From assembly GCF_002585305.1 (NCBI RefSeq), contig NZ_NUNF01000008.1, positions 68,998-127,952 on the forward strand: DNA of 58,955 nt, given 5' to 3'. Below the pieces are notes generated by a model. That model was not told the origin of the DNA and did not search any database. It saw nothing but the letters and a program-made list of their open reading frames with translations. The translations under genes were made by a program, and so were the position numbers. This document shows, piece after piece, positions 41,124 through 50,344 of this stretch. Position 1 is the first letter of the stretch. Each line of letters opens with the position of its first letter. This DNA is from Bacillus sp. AFS037270 (lineage in GTDB: Bacteria; Bacillota; Bacilli; Bacillales_B; DSM-18226).

Positions 41124-41196
41124 GTATTTCACCTCGTCATCTACTTAATCACTATTTCTATTTTTAAAGTGAAAAGTCCTCTTAATTTTTTTACAC

Positions 41197-41212
41197 TGTG
41201 ATCAAAGTCTCA
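41197..41212 (+). promoter_or_regulatory. Weak Fnr-like site upstream of nirB
   Basis: TGTGA-TCAAAG-TCTCA matches the Fnr pattern with one mismatch in the second arm. It lies about 190 bases before nirB, far for a class II site. It is a candidate only. Confidence 0.3.
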
Positions 41213-41397
41213 ATTTTCTCAAAAAAATTTTAACAAAAAATGTAATCGTTATCAGCCTTGTTATGACTGAATTTCACCTTGCTTTAGAGAGTTAATGCAA
41301 TGAAAATAGTATGGCAGAAAACCTTCCAAACTCATGTTATTAAAGCTCCCATCGTGATATAAAATACACATGCAACAGTTTAGGGAGGGAATTACAC

Positions 41398-43806
41398 TTG
41401 ATTAAACAAAAACTAATACTTGTAGGAAATGGAATGGCAGGGGTTCGTGCCATTGAAGAAGTGCTGAAACTTAACCGGGAAGATTTTGAAATTACGATTT
41501 TTGGAAGTGAACCATATCCAAACTATAACCGAATTCAGTTATCAACGGTTTTACAAGGAGGTACTTCCGTTAAGGATATCACATTAAATGACGATCAGTG
41601 GTATGAGGACAACGGAATCACTCTTTTTACCGGGGAAACGGTTGTTTCCATTGATAAGGAAAGACAAGTGGTTATGACTGATAAAGGAAGAATCGAACCG
41701 TATGACAAATTGATCATTGCAACCGGATCGAATCCGTTCATGCTGCCGTTACCAGGGGCAGATAAAGAAGGCGTGACGGCTTTCCGGAATATCAAAGACT
41801 GCGAAAAAATGATTGAATATTCAAAACAATATAAAAAGGCCGCCGTTATTGGTGGCGGACTACTTGGACTTGAAGCCGCTCGTGGATTATTAAATTTAGG
41901 GATGGAAGTCGACGTCATTCACATCTTCGACTACTTGATGGAACGACAATTAGACCGTACCGCAGGGAAACTTTTACAAAAGGAACTAGAAAAACAGGGA
42001 ATGAATTTTCTACTAGAAAAACATACCGCTGAGATCCTCGGTAAGAAACATGTAACAGGCGTTAAATTTAAAGATGGCAGTAAGATTAAAGCAGATTTAG
42101 TTGTCATGGCGGTTGGAATTAAGCCTAATATTGAATTAGCTCAAAAAGCCGGTCTATCGGTTAACCGCGGAATAGTCGTGAATGATTATTTAGAAACGGA
42201 TACTCCTGATATTTATGCAGTCGGGGAATGTGCAGAGCATCGCGGTACGGCCTATGGCTTAGTAGCACCTCTTTATCAGCAGGCCCAAGTGTTAGCAAAG
42301 CGGATTTGCGGAATAGAGGAGGAAGGTTATCATGGGTCCGTCCTTTCAACTCAACTAAAAGTATCAGGTGTTGATGTATTCTCATCAGGAAAAATCAATG
42401 AGGATGAGGATACAAAGGTATATAAAATGTACGATGATTGGAGCGGGGTTTATAAAAAAGTTCTAATTGAAAATGGGAAAATCGCTGGCGCTGTTCTGTT
42501 TGGCGATACAAAGGATGGGAATCAACTCTTAGGTCTCATTAAGAAAGGTGCAAGTATCGAGGAGTATTTAGAGACCTCAAAAAGTCAATCGTCAGAGGTT
42601 AGTCTTGTTGCCGAGATGGCAGATGAAGAAATCATTTGCGGCTGTAATGGTGTCAGCAAAGGTACCATTGTTGAAGCGATTCGAACTCAAGGTTTAACTT
42701 CGGTCGACCAAGTAAAGGGCTGCACCAATGCTTCCCGTTCATGCGGCGGTTGTAAATCATTAGTGGCCGATTTGTTAGCCTGTACACTGGGTGACCAATT
42801 TAAAGCAGATGAAAAAGAAGCGATTTGCAGCTGCACAACATTATCACGCGATGAAATTGTAGAGGAAATTCGCACGAAGCGATTGACACATATCCGTGAA
42901 GTTATGAATGTCTTAGGCTGGAAAACAGATGGATGTTCCAAGTGTAAGCCGGCACTTAATTACTATCTAGGGATGATTTATCCAACGGAGTATCAGGATG
43001 AGAAAGAAGCCCGCTTCGTAAATGAGAGGCTGCATGCCAATATCCAAAAGGATGGCACTTACTCAGTTGTACCGAGAATGTATGGCGGAGTAACGACGTC
43101 TGAGGACTTGCGAAAAATTGCGGACGTTGCCGATAAATATCAAGTTGGCACCATTAAGGTGACTGGCGGTCAGCGAATTGATTTACTCGGCGTGAAAAAA
43201 GAGGATTTACCGAAGATTTGGGCAGAACTTGATATGCCATCTGGAGCGGCATATGCGAAAGGACTTCGAACTGTAAAAACTTGTGTTGGTGAAAGTTACT
43301 GCCGCTTTGGTACACAAGATTCGATTGGCTTAGGAATCCGATTAGAAAAGAAATTCGAAGGCTTAAACACTCCTCATAAAGTTAAAATGGCGGTCTCCGC
43401 TTGTCCAAGGAACTGTGCCGAAAGCGGGATTAAAGACGTTGGCGTTGTTGGTACGGATGGGGCATGGGAAATGTATGTAGGTGGAAATGGCGGTACCCAT
43501 CTTCGTGCAGCTGATTTGTTATTCAAGTTCAAAACGGATGATGAGCTTGTCGAAATGATTGGGGCATACCTCCAGTATTATCGTGAAACAGCTAATTATT
43601 TAGAAAGAACTTCTGCCTGGGTGGATCGACTTGGACTAGATCATATAAGGGAAGTCCTTTCGGATGCTGAAACTGTAAAAATGTTGAACTTCCGTATTGA
43701 TGAGGCACTTTCGATTGTTCAAGACCCATGGAAAGAAGCCATTGAGAATAAAACACTTTTAAGAGACCTTTATGAGACGGTAAAAATTCCAACAGGTGTT
43801 AAATAG
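41398..43806 (+). CDS. nirB: Nitrite reductase [NAD(P)H] large subunit
   Basis: This is an 802-residue cytoplasmic enzyme that reduces nitrite to ammonium with NAD(P)H. The TTG start follows AGGGAGGG. Order: FAD/NAD(P)H oxidoreductase (VGNGMAGVRAIEEVL and AAVIGGGLLGLEAARG), two BFD-like [2Fe-2S] domains (IICGCNGVSKGTIVEAI; AICSCTTLSRDEIVEEI, with the second Cys pairs), then the nitrite/sulfite reductase ferredoxin and 4Fe-4S/siroheme domains (TCVGESYCRFG; SACPRNCAESG). Both siroheme-proximal Cys blocks are intact. It heads nirBD-nirC-cobA. Without a nitrate reductase nearby it could serve assimilation or anaerobic detoxification. Confidence 0.95.
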   Translation: MIKQKLILVGNGMAGVRAIEEVLKLNREDFEITIFGSEPYPNYNRIQLSTVLQGGTSVKDITLNDDQWYEDNGITLFTGETVVSIDKERQVVMTDKGRIEPYDKLIIATGSNPFMLPLPGADKEGVTAFRNIKDCEKMIEYSKQYKKAAVIGGGLLGLEAARGLLNLGMEVDVIHIFDYLMERQLDRTAGKLLQKELEKQGMNFLLEKHTAEILGKKHVTGVKFKDGSKIKADLVVMAVGIKPNIELAQKAGLSVNRGIVVNDYLETDTPDIYAVGECAEHRGTAYGLVAPLYQQAQVLAKRICGIEEEGYHGSVLSTQLKVSGVDVFSSGKINEDEDTKVYKMYDDWSGVYKKVLIENGKIAGAVLFGDTKDGNQLLGLIKKGASIEEYLETSKSQSSEVSLVAEMADEEIICGCNGVSKGTIVEAIRTQGLTSVDQVKGCTNASRSCGGCKSLVADLLACTLGDQFKADEKEAICSCTTLSRDEIVEEIRTKRLTHIREVMNVLGWKTDGCSKCKPALNYYLGMIYPTEYQDEKEARFVNERLHANIQKDGTYSVVPRMYGGVTTSEDLRKIADVADKYQVGTIKVTGGQRIDLLGVKKEDLPKIWAELDMPSGAAYAKGLRTVKTCVGESYCRFGTQDSIGLGIRLEKKFEGLNTPHKVKMAVSACPRNCAESGIKDVGVVGTDGAWEMYVGGNGGTHLRAADLLFKFKTDDELVEMIGAYLQYYRETANYLERTSAWVDRLGLDHIREVLSDAETVKMLNFRIDEALSIVQDPWKEAIENKTLLRDLYETVKIPTGVK

Positions 43807-43823
43807 AAGGGAGAGCAGTTTTT

Positions 43824-44153
43824 ATGGAAGATACAATTAAGCGAGTTTTTATAGGAAATACAGAGGATATGCCAAAAAAATTAGGGAAAACAACGGTGAT
43901 TGGAAATACGGAAATAGCTGTTTTTCGATTAGAGAATGGAGACATTCGCGCCATTGAAAACCGATGCCCTCATAAAGGGGGCGTCCTTGCGGAGGGGATC
44001 GTCAGCGGAGAGTTTGTATTTTGTCCCATGCATGATTGGAAAATTTGCGTTACCGATGGGAAAGTTCAAGCACCTGATATAGGATGTGTCAAATCCTTCC
44101 CTGTAGAGGTTATTGAAGATCAAGTGTTTATTTTAGTAGATGAAGAGAAGTAA
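43824..44153 (+). CDS. nirD: Nitrite reductase small subunit (Rieske)
   Basis: This is a 109-residue Rieske protein of the NirD type: CPHKGGVLAEG and CPMHDWKICV give the C-x-H and C-x-x-H ligands of a [2Fe-2S] cluster. It starts 18 bases after nirB (RBS GAAGGGAGA) and associates with the large subunit to pass electrons. Because both ligand blocks are complete, the cluster-binding form is expected rather than the degenerate NirD seen in enterobacteria. Confidence 0.93.
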   Translation: MEDTIKRVFIGNTEDMPKKLGKTTVIGNTEIAVFRLENGDIRAIENRCPHKGGVLAEGIVSGEFVFCPMHDWKICVTDGKVQAPDIGCVKSFPVEVIEDQVFILVDEEK

Positions 44154-44185
44154 ATACTCTTTGCCTTGTGAAGGGAGTGAAGCAG

Positions 44186-45025
44186 TTGTCATTAGTTAGT
44201 CCTAATCAAGTAATTGAAAGTATGATTCAGTCTGGGGAAGCCAAAGCAAAATTACCTGTTAGGGATTTATTAATCCGAGGAGCGCTTTCTGGTGCTCTGC
44301 TTGGATTCGGTACCACATTAGCCTTTACAGCCGAAGTGCAGACAGGAATGGGGATTGTTGGGGCAGTGCTATTTCCAGCGGCCTTTGTAATTATCATTCT
44401 ACTCGGGCTAGAATTGGTCACCGGAAGTTTTGCGCTCCTTCCTGTGGCTGTCTTGGGGAAAAAGGCTACTGTCGGTCAGATGATAAGGAATTGGTTATGG
44501 GTAATTGTTGGACATATTTTAGGAAGTATTATCTACGCACTTTTATATATCATTGCTATTACTCAACTTGGGCATGTAAATAACAACCCAGTCGCAGCAA
44601 AAATCATTACTGTAGCGGAAACCAAAACATTGGGTTACAAGAACCTCGGTACAGACGGATTAATTGTTGTTTTTGTAAAAGCAATGTTATGTAATTGGAT
44701 GGTTACTCTGGGGGCAGTTATGGCCATGACCACTAAGTCGGTCGGCGGAAAAATCGCCGCCATGTGGCTGCCAATCCTAATCTTTTTTGCACAAGGGTTT
44801 GAACACGCGGTTGTCAATATGTTTGTTATACCAGCCGGAATGATGCTTGGTGCACACGTGACATTAGCTGATTGGCTGTTATGGAATCAACTTCCAGTAA
44901 CGGTTGGGAATCTTTTTGGAGGATTTCTATTTACAGGTTTAGCCTTATACTTAACACATGGAAAAACAGCGTCAAAGATGATTTTGGAAGTACCCAAAAC
45001 AGGGAAAACAGCAGCAAGCCGGTAA
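44186..45025 (+). CDS. Formate/nitrite transporter (NirC-like)
   Basis: This is a 279-residue, six-TM FNT channel starting at TTG (44186) eight bases after GGGAG; GTG at 44168 sits before the RBS. Conserved FNT features are LIRGALSGALLGFGTTLAFT in TM1, ELVTGSFALL and LCNWMVTLGAV, FFAQGFEHAVVNMF, and NQLPVTVGNLFGGFLFTGLA. The central His of the FNT pore is in GFEHAVVN. Placed after nirBD it most probably carries nitrite. Confidence 0.9.
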   Translation: MSLVSPNQVIESMIQSGEAKAKLPVRDLLIRGALSGALLGFGTTLAFTAEVQTGMGIVGAVLFPAAFVIIILLGLELVTGSFALLPVAVLGKKATVGQMIRNWLWVIVGHILGSIIYALLYIIAITQLGHVNNNPVAAKIITVAETKTLGYKNLGTDGLIVVFVKAMLCNWMVTLGAVMAMTTKSVGGKIAAMWLPILIFFAQGFEHAVVNMFVIPAGMMLGAHVTLADWLLWNQLPVTVGNLFGGFLFTGLALYLTHGKTASKMILEVPKTGKTAASR

Positions 45026-45043
45026 TAGTAAGGAGGCGGTTTT

Positions 45044-45832
45044 ATGGGGAAGGCCTATATCGTTGGAGCAGGTCCTGGTGACCCGGAATTAATTACGGTA
45101 AAAGCATTAAAATGCATCCAAATGGCAGATGTCATTCTTTATGATCGTCTGGTGAACCGTGATTTGCTAAGGGAAGCAAAGCGAGATTGTGAGATTATCT
45201 TTTGTGGAAAACAACCAACACATCATACAATGAAACAGGAAATTATTAATGATTTATTAGTTCAATTTACGAGCCAGGGAAAAACAGTTGTTCGGTTGAA
45301 AGGCGGAGACCCATTTGTATTTGGCCGGGGTGGCGAAGAGGCCGCAGCTTTAGCGGAGAATGGATTACAGTTTGAAGTGGTTCCCGGTATTACGGCCGGG
45401 ATAGCGGCACCTGCGTATGCGGGAATTCCGATTACACACCGGGAATATGGCAATTCATTTGCTGTTGTAACAGGCCATTGCTCCAAAGGTAAACCTACCG
45501 ACATTGATTGGGAAAGCTTGGGGAAAGCCGTTGATACGATTGCGATATATATGGGGATTGGCAACCTTTCTTATATTTGTCAGCAACTGATTAGCCATGG
45601 AAAAACAGAACATACACCTGTGGCGGTAATTGAGCAGGGGACATGGGTAGAGCAGCGAACGGTTACAGGAACCTTGAGTTCTATTGGCGATGTTGTTGAA
45701 AAAGAAGGCGTACAGAACCCGGCCATGATTGTGGTAGGTGAAGTGGTCCGGTTTCGTGAAAAATTGCTTTCGTTACAGGGCAAGGCTTCGGTACCTGATA
45801 TTGTAACAAGTGAAGAAGTAATGGCAATGTAA
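45044..45832 (+). CDS. cobA: Uroporphyrinogen-III C-methyltransferase
   Basis: This is a 262-residue SUMT enzyme that makes precorrin-2 from uroporphyrinogen III, for siroheme. Motifs are YIVGAGPGDPELITVKAL, VVRLKGGDPFVFGRGGEE, VPGITAGIAAPAYAGIPITH and VTGHCSKG. It is a single SUMT domain without a uroporphyrinogen synthase fusion. It is the last gene of the nir operon and has an ideal AAGGAGG RBS. It provides the siroheme cofactor for NirB, although the ferrochelatase must come from elsewhere. Confidence 0.93.
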   Translation: MGKAYIVGAGPGDPELITVKALKCIQMADVILYDRLVNRDLLREAKRDCEIIFCGKQPTHHTMKQEIINDLLVQFTSQGKTVVRLKGGDPFVFGRGGEEAAALAENGLQFEVVPGITAGIAAPAYAGIPITHREYGNSFAVVTGHCSKGKPTDIDWESLGKAVDTIAIYMGIGNLSYICQQLISHGKTEHTPVAVIEQGTWVEQRTVTGTLSSIGDVVEKEGVQNPAMIVVGEVVRFREKLLSLQGKASVPDIVTSEEVMAM

Positions 45833-45844
45833 TAGGTAGTAGAG

Positions 45845-45879
45845 TAGAGGAGAGAATCAAAACTGATTTTCTCCTCTTT
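45845..45879 (+). terminator. Terminator of the nir operon
   Basis: A stem of about 14 bp (AGAGGAGAGAATCA with TGATTTTCTCCTCT, one G-T pair) is followed by TTTTT, about 13 bases after the cobA stop. Confidence 0.82.
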
Positions 45880-46061
45880 TTTGTTATGTAACTCATATTT
45901 ATTTGACTTTCGGTTAATTTAACAGACATTGGATAACTTATGTTGTCGGTAAAAAAACAATTCACATATGTTATTTTAAAAAATCAACTAAAAAAGGAAA
46001 TCAAACTTTTATATTGAATTCTTATGAAAAACCAACTGCATCGATAAAAGGAGTGTTTTAA

Positions 46062-46480
46062 ATGTACGAACTCAAAACAAAGGAAACCGATAATTGTGTC
46101 CTTGAGTTTATCGAAAATGTGGATCACCCCAAAAAGCGAGAAGATGCCTATCAGCTACTAGATATTTTTACAGAAACAACCGGTTATCCAGCAAAAATGT
46201 GGGGTCCAAGTATCATTGGATTTGATCCTATCACTATAAATATGCTTCTGGCCATGAGGGCGATGCTCCATTAGTTGGCTTCTCCCCTAGAAAGGCTAAA
46301 ATAAGCTTATATTTTGCTCCAGGAGAAACCAAACGGGAAGAACTTTTAATAAACTTTGGTAAACATACTTCCGGGAAAGGCTGTGTGTATATTAATAAAG
46401 TAGCGGATATAGATATCGATGTTCTAAAGGAGTTAATTAATCAATCTGTAAAATTTTTAAAAGAAACTTACCCAGAATAA
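46062..46480 (+). pseudogene. DUF1801-type protein, frameshifted
   Basis: The first frame (46062-46274) reads LLDIFTETTGYPAKMWGPSI and IGFD, then loses homology. From about 46210 the next frame reads YHYKYASGHEGDAPLVGFSP and KISLYFAPGETKREELL, ending with the stop at 46480. Together this is the DUF1801/YdhG-like domain (W-G-P-S-I-I-G-F ... YHYKYxSG-EGD), about 140 residues. One indel near 46210 separates the halves. It is either a real pseudogene or a sequencing error. RBS AAAGGAG. Confidence 0.85.
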
Positions 46481-46941
46481 CATAAGTAAAAAATTTGTAA
46501 AAGTGAATTTTTTTTACTTTTGTTTCGTCTAATTTAGAAGAAAGGGGATGAGATTGAATTGGATAAAAGAATCCACATCAAATTAATCAACTAGATTATT
46601 TTATTTATGCAGATAAGTTTTATCCGTTATTCCCATTTTTAATGTTATTAAGTACAAGTATTATCTTTATTTTAATCATTTATAAAATTGGAATACTTAC
46701 CGGATCATCCATATATCCAAAATTTAAATTAACGTGCAGAAATGTGGGTTTTTTAAGTTATACAACATTCCCTTCAAAGACTTCCTGTTGTAACAAATTG
46801 ATGGTAAAAGATTTAGTCCAGAAAGATTAAATTTCAATTAAACTGTCATTTATGTGTTATATGGCCATTATATTATATGAAATAATCGCATTGATTAAAA
46901 ATTAGGAACAAATGTACACAGTTAAAAAGGGGATGGCGTAA
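46481..46941. other. AT-rich stretch with only a doubtful small ORF
   Basis: A 62-codon frame at 46642-46830 contains one hydrophobic segment (STSIIFILIIYKIGIL) and a Cys-containing tail (TSCCNKL). It has no RBS and no recognised family, and could be a relic of a membrane protein. The rest holds no recognisable feature. Confidence 0.3.
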
Positions 46942-47310
46942 ATGGTGATTGAAAGTATATGTCCTAAATGTGGAGAGATTAATCAAGTAAAAGAAACTGG
47001 CGAAAAACTACTTTTCGTAAAGTGCAAAAACAACCATTTTTATGACCACGTTGTAATCCCGTACTCCAGAATGGCTGAACTTAAAGATGATAAACGGAGG
47101 AAGCTCGAAGAAATGATTGTTGAGAAAAAGTTTCATCGTATGAGCGATAAGTCAACTATATGTCTGTTAATCTTTGAAAATGGTTATGAAGTAGAAGGAC
47201 GCTCCACGGTCCGAGACAAAGCTGATTTTCGTATGGTAATTGGCAAGGATAAAGCCTATGAACAAGCATTAAAAAAGGCCATGGTTGCGCTAGGTGCGTA
47301 TTTAGTATAA
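46942..47310 (+). CDS. Zinc-ribbon plus Gp49-like domain protein
   Basis: This is a 122-residue protein starting with a GTTAAAAAGGGG RBS. The N-terminal SICPKCGEIN and a later KCKNNHFYDHV pattern (C-x2-C, C-x4-H) suggests a zinc ribbon. The C-terminal half (STICLLIFENGYEVEGRSTV, KADFRMVIGKDKAYEQALKK, ending GAYLV) is close to the phage Gp49/Sf6 gene 66 family. This is usually a phage protein of unknown role; no other phage genes are here. It may be a domesticated gene. Confidence 0.7.
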   Translation: MVIESICPKCGEINQVKETGEKLLFVKCKNNHFYDHVVIPYSRMAELKDDKRRKLEEMIVEKKFHRMSDKSTICLLIFENGYEVEGRSTVRDKADFRMVIGKDKAYEQALKKAMVALGAYLV

Positions 47311-47421
47311 TACCAAGAAAAGGTTTGGTAGTTTTTTTATAATTCAATGGTAAGAAAGAAGAAATTAAATGAAGAACTAATATTTAATCGGGAGACCATT
47401 TTTTATGATGGTCTTCCACTG

Positions 47422-47850
47422 TTAGATTAAATGATTTCGTAAAATCTCAGCATGTTTGCGGTTGTTATCAATTACTTCTTCTGCTAACTGCCGGCTCTTT
47501 GGATCCAAGTCACCTCTAACTAACTCCTCTGAATATTGAACGCCATATTTTTCGAAACCATGTATCGCGTCTTCTAAGATAGGATCAGTCTCATCTGAAA
47601 GCATGAGTTTATGCATAAAGCTGTGCATCGAACCTGAGAATCCCTCATCATCGGCGGGGACACAACCCAAGTCTTGAATTCGTTCGGCTAATTTTAAGGC
47701 ATCTATCTTGATTTCCTGCTGCATGGACTGAAAGACTTTTTTTACATAATCATCATCCACTTTTTGAATGTAGTGTTCTATTGAACGTATCCCCATATAG
47801 GTCCCTCTTAGTAACGTGTTCAATTCCTCAATAATTGTGTCATTCGTCAT
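47422..47850 (-). CDS. DUF2383 ferritin-like protein
   Basis: This is a 142-residue helical protein. The ATG at 47850 has AGGAAGTGA upstream. DUF2383 belongs to the ferritin-like superfamily (LNTLLRGTYMGIRSIEHYIQ, ending RNHLI). Glu/His positions (SIEHY, IDNNRKHAEIL) resemble a metal site, but its function is unknown. It stands alone, in a stretch with several other ferritin-like proteins (DUF3231). Confidence 0.8.
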   Translation of the reverse strand: MTNDTIIEELNTLLRGTYMGIRSIEHYIQKVDDDYVKKVFQSMQQEIKIDALKLAERIQDLGCVPADDEGFSGSMHSFMHKLMLSDETDPILEDAIHGFEKYGVQYSEELVRGDLDPKSRQLAEEVIDNNRKHAEILRNHLI

Positions 47851-47986
47851 AAAAATCACTTCCTTTTTCCTATTATGGTAAAGGTGAGTTCATTGTATTC
47901 TAAAAAAAGAGGGTTATTAATAAATCTATTAATATACAAATAAATAAGTTATCATTATAGTAAATGATTACCAAAGGAGATGTACA

Positions 47987-49141
47987 ATGAAACCAATTGA
48001 GCATTTACGACCATTATTAAAAAGTTTTGTAGAAAAAGGACCAGTGGGATGTGCATGTTCTGTTTATCATCAAAATGAACAAGTATTCGAAGACTATGTT
48101 GGTTATGCAGACTTGGATACCAAGAAACCTATAACACCAGATACCATATACCGCATATATTCGATGACTAAAGTGGTTACCTGTGTAGCAGCCTTAATGC
48201 TCTATGAGCGGGGATTATTTTTATTAGAGGATCCGCTCGAGGAATATCTTCCCGAATTTAAAAATCCTCAAGTATATCGTGAAGGTAAAAGTGGGGAAGT
48301 TTATGCAACACCTGCAGCAAAATCTATTCGAGTCAAAGACCTGTTCACAATGACTTCCGGGTTAACGTACGAAGGAGAATCAAATGAAACGGAACGACAA
48401 GTAAATAAAGCAATGAATGGTTTACGAAAAAAGGGTACCTTTACCGTTAGAGAGCTATCTAAAGCCTTAGCTACTATCCCGTTAGCGTTTGATCCAGGTA
48501 CACAATGGCGATACAGTCTAAGTCATGATGTGCTAGGAGCATTCATTGAAGTGGTGTCAGGCAAATCATTTGGACAATTTTTGCGGGAAAAGATTTTTCA
48601 ACCGCTTTCAATGGAAGATACCTTTTTCAAGATTCCTGAGGATAAGAAGGCCCGTTTAAGCAGCTTATATGATTGGAAAGAACCAGGCACTTTGCAGAAA
48701 AATAGTAGATTGGATGCGGAATATCAATCTGGAACCCTGAATGAAAGTGGTGGGGGAGGCTTGTTGGCCACTTTGAGTGACTACAGCCGTTTTGCCCATA
48801 TGCTTGCAAACGGTGGAACTCTGGAGGGCGAACGTATTCTTGGGAGAAAAACGGTAGAGTTAATGGCCATGAATCATCTCCAGCCCGAGCAAGTTTCTTC
48901 ATTTAACTGGGAGCACTTAAAAGGTTATGGCTATGGTCTTGGTGTAAGAACGATGATGAATCCAGCATTGGCAGGAAGTAATAGTTCGATTGGTGAATTT
49001 GGCTGGATGGGAATGGCGGGAACATGGGTTATGATTGATCTAAAAGAGCAGCTTTCCGCTGTGTATATGCATCAGCTGTTGCCGAATTTTGAAACCTATA
49101 CCCAGCCTAGGCTGCGAAATGTGATTTATGGAGCATTGTAA
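47987..49141 (+). CDS. Serine beta-lactamase/esterase-like hydrolase
   Basis: This is a 384-residue protein of the class C beta-lactamase/EstB superfamily. The catalytic SxxK is S59-M-T-K62 (RIYSMTKVVTCVAALML), the second motif is the Tyr in WRYSLSHDVLGAFIE, and HxG/WxG-like GWMGMAGT lies near residue 345. It has no signal peptide, so it is a cytoplasmic esterase or peptidase rather than a secreted beta-lactamase. The RBS AAAGGAGAT is good. The substrate is unknown. Confidence 0.86.
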   Translation: MKPIEHLRPLLKSFVEKGPVGCACSVYHQNEQVFEDYVGYADLDTKKPITPDTIYRIYSMTKVVTCVAALMLYERGLFLLEDPLEEYLPEFKNPQVYREGKSGEVYATPAAKSIRVKDLFTMTSGLTYEGESNETERQVNKAMNGLRKKGTFTVRELSKALATIPLAFDPGTQWRYSLSHDVLGAFIEVVSGKSFGQFLREKIFQPLSMEDTFFKIPEDKKARLSSLYDWKEPGTLQKNSRLDAEYQSGTLNESGGGGLLATLSDYSRFAHMLANGGTLEGERILGRKTVELMAMNHLQPEQVSSFNWEHLKGYGYGLGVRTMMNPALAGSNSSIGEFGWMGMAGTWVMIDLKEQLSAVYMHQLLPNFETYTQPRLRNVIYGAL

Positions 49142-49250
49142 TAATGGGACATTTTTAGCATTCTAATCATTTTACCTATAATACTTAATTCGAATATTTC
49201 TGTAAGGAAATGGAAAGAATGTGCTTATAAATGGTAAAAGGAAGAATGTA

Positions 49251-50282
49251 ATGGACCTAACTCGTATCCAACTAACTGCATCGGAAATAACAGGTCTTTG
49301 GACTCAGTATATGTTTGATTCTATGTCTATTTGTTTTATCAAGTATGCATTAGAGCATATAGAAGACAAAGAAATTATCGAGATTTATAGCTTCTCTCTT
49401 GAGCTTGCTGAAAGACATGTTCAAAGAGGAAAAGAGTTTTTTAAGGGTGAAAATTATCCTATTCCCAAAGGTTTTACAGAAAAAGATGTTCATACAAAAG
49501 CCCCGCGTCTTTTTCAAGATCCTTTCTATCTATATTATATGTACATTATGTCATTACAAGGGCTAACTGGATATGCTCTTTCATTAGGTAATTCGATAAG
49601 AGCTGATCTTCGTAAATATCATATGGATTGTAACACTGAAACCATGATCCTTTTTGAAAAAACAATCGACACGATGCTGTCAAAAGGGATTTACACTCGG
49701 CCGCCTGTCATAAGTCCACCTGAACAAATTGACTTTGTTAAACAACAAAGCTTTTTAACAGGCTGGTTTGGGACAAGGCGTCCATTAACTGGGATGGAAA
49801 TTGGTGATATAACCTTTAATTTGTATAAGATGCACCAGCATGTTGCTTTAAAGGTTGGTTTTAGTCAGGTGGCTGAATCTAAAAAGGTCCGTCAATACAT
49901 TAAAAGAGGGATGGAAATTGCAAATAAGCATATCTCTACATTTGAAAGAGTTTTACGTGAAGAGAAACTAAATTATCCGATATCGTGGCAATCACAAGTA
50001 ACGAACTCAACCATCTCCCCTTTTTCAGATAAATGGATTATGTATCAAATCCTCTTGTCAACCCAAGTAACGATTGCTTTTTATGGATCAGCTTTGAGTG
50101 TTACGGCAAGGAGAGATTTAGCGGAAAAATATATTGGTCTTACAAGCGAATTAATCAGATATGCTGAGGATGGAATGAACCTGATGATTGATAATGGGTG
50201 GTTAGAAGAACCCCCGAAGGCGTCTGATCGCAGAGCACTTACTCAAGGGAAAAAGGAAGGTATGGGCGAAGAGGGAAAATGA
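49251..50282 (+). CDS. DUF3231 family protein, second copy
   Basis: This is a 343-residue helical protein. The ATG at 49251 (AAAGGAAG upstream) is preferred over 49221. Two ferritin-like halves are seen: the first starts LTASEITGLWTQYMF, the second MEIGDITFNLYKMHQHVALK, and it ends with the hallmark MNLMIDNGWLEEPPKASDRR. The C-terminus is Lys/Gly-rich. A paralogue lies at 22214-23218 (about one third identical by eye) and a 3' relic at 52714. Confidence 0.88.
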   Translation: MDLTRIQLTASEITGLWTQYMFDSMSICFIKYALEHIEDKEIIEIYSFSLELAERHVQRGKEFFKGENYPIPKGFTEKDVHTKAPRLFQDPFYLYYMYIMSLQGLTGYALSLGNSIRADLRKYHMDCNTETMILFEKTIDTMLSKGIYTRPPVISPPEQIDFVKQQSFLTGWFGTRRPLTGMEIGDITFNLYKMHQHVALKVGFSQVAESKKVRQYIKRGMEIANKHISTFERVLREEKLNYPISWQSQVTNSTISPFSDKWIMYQILLSTQVTIAFYGSALSVTARRDLAEKYIGLTSELIRYAEDGMNLMIDNGWLEEPPKASDRRALTQGKKEGMGEEGK

Positions 50283-50298
50283 ATGGATGGTAATCGAC

Positions 50299-50340
50299 AA
50301 AAGACCCATCAGAGTCGAGTAAACTCAGTATGGGTCTTTT
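50299..50340. terminator. Bidirectional terminator
   Basis: AAAAGACCCAT (50299-50309) pairs with ATGGGTCTTTT (50330-50340), between the convergent DUF3231 and TauE genes. Confidence 0.82.
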
Positions 50341-50344
50341 TAGT

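Noticed and set aside
41241..41254. cre- or Fur-like sequence TGTAATCGTTATCA before nirB
   Set aside because: One mismatch to cre and a poor first Fur arm; not enough to call either.
46642..46830. 62-codon ORF
   Set aside because: One hydrophobic segment but no RBS, no start context and no family; listed only as intergenic content.
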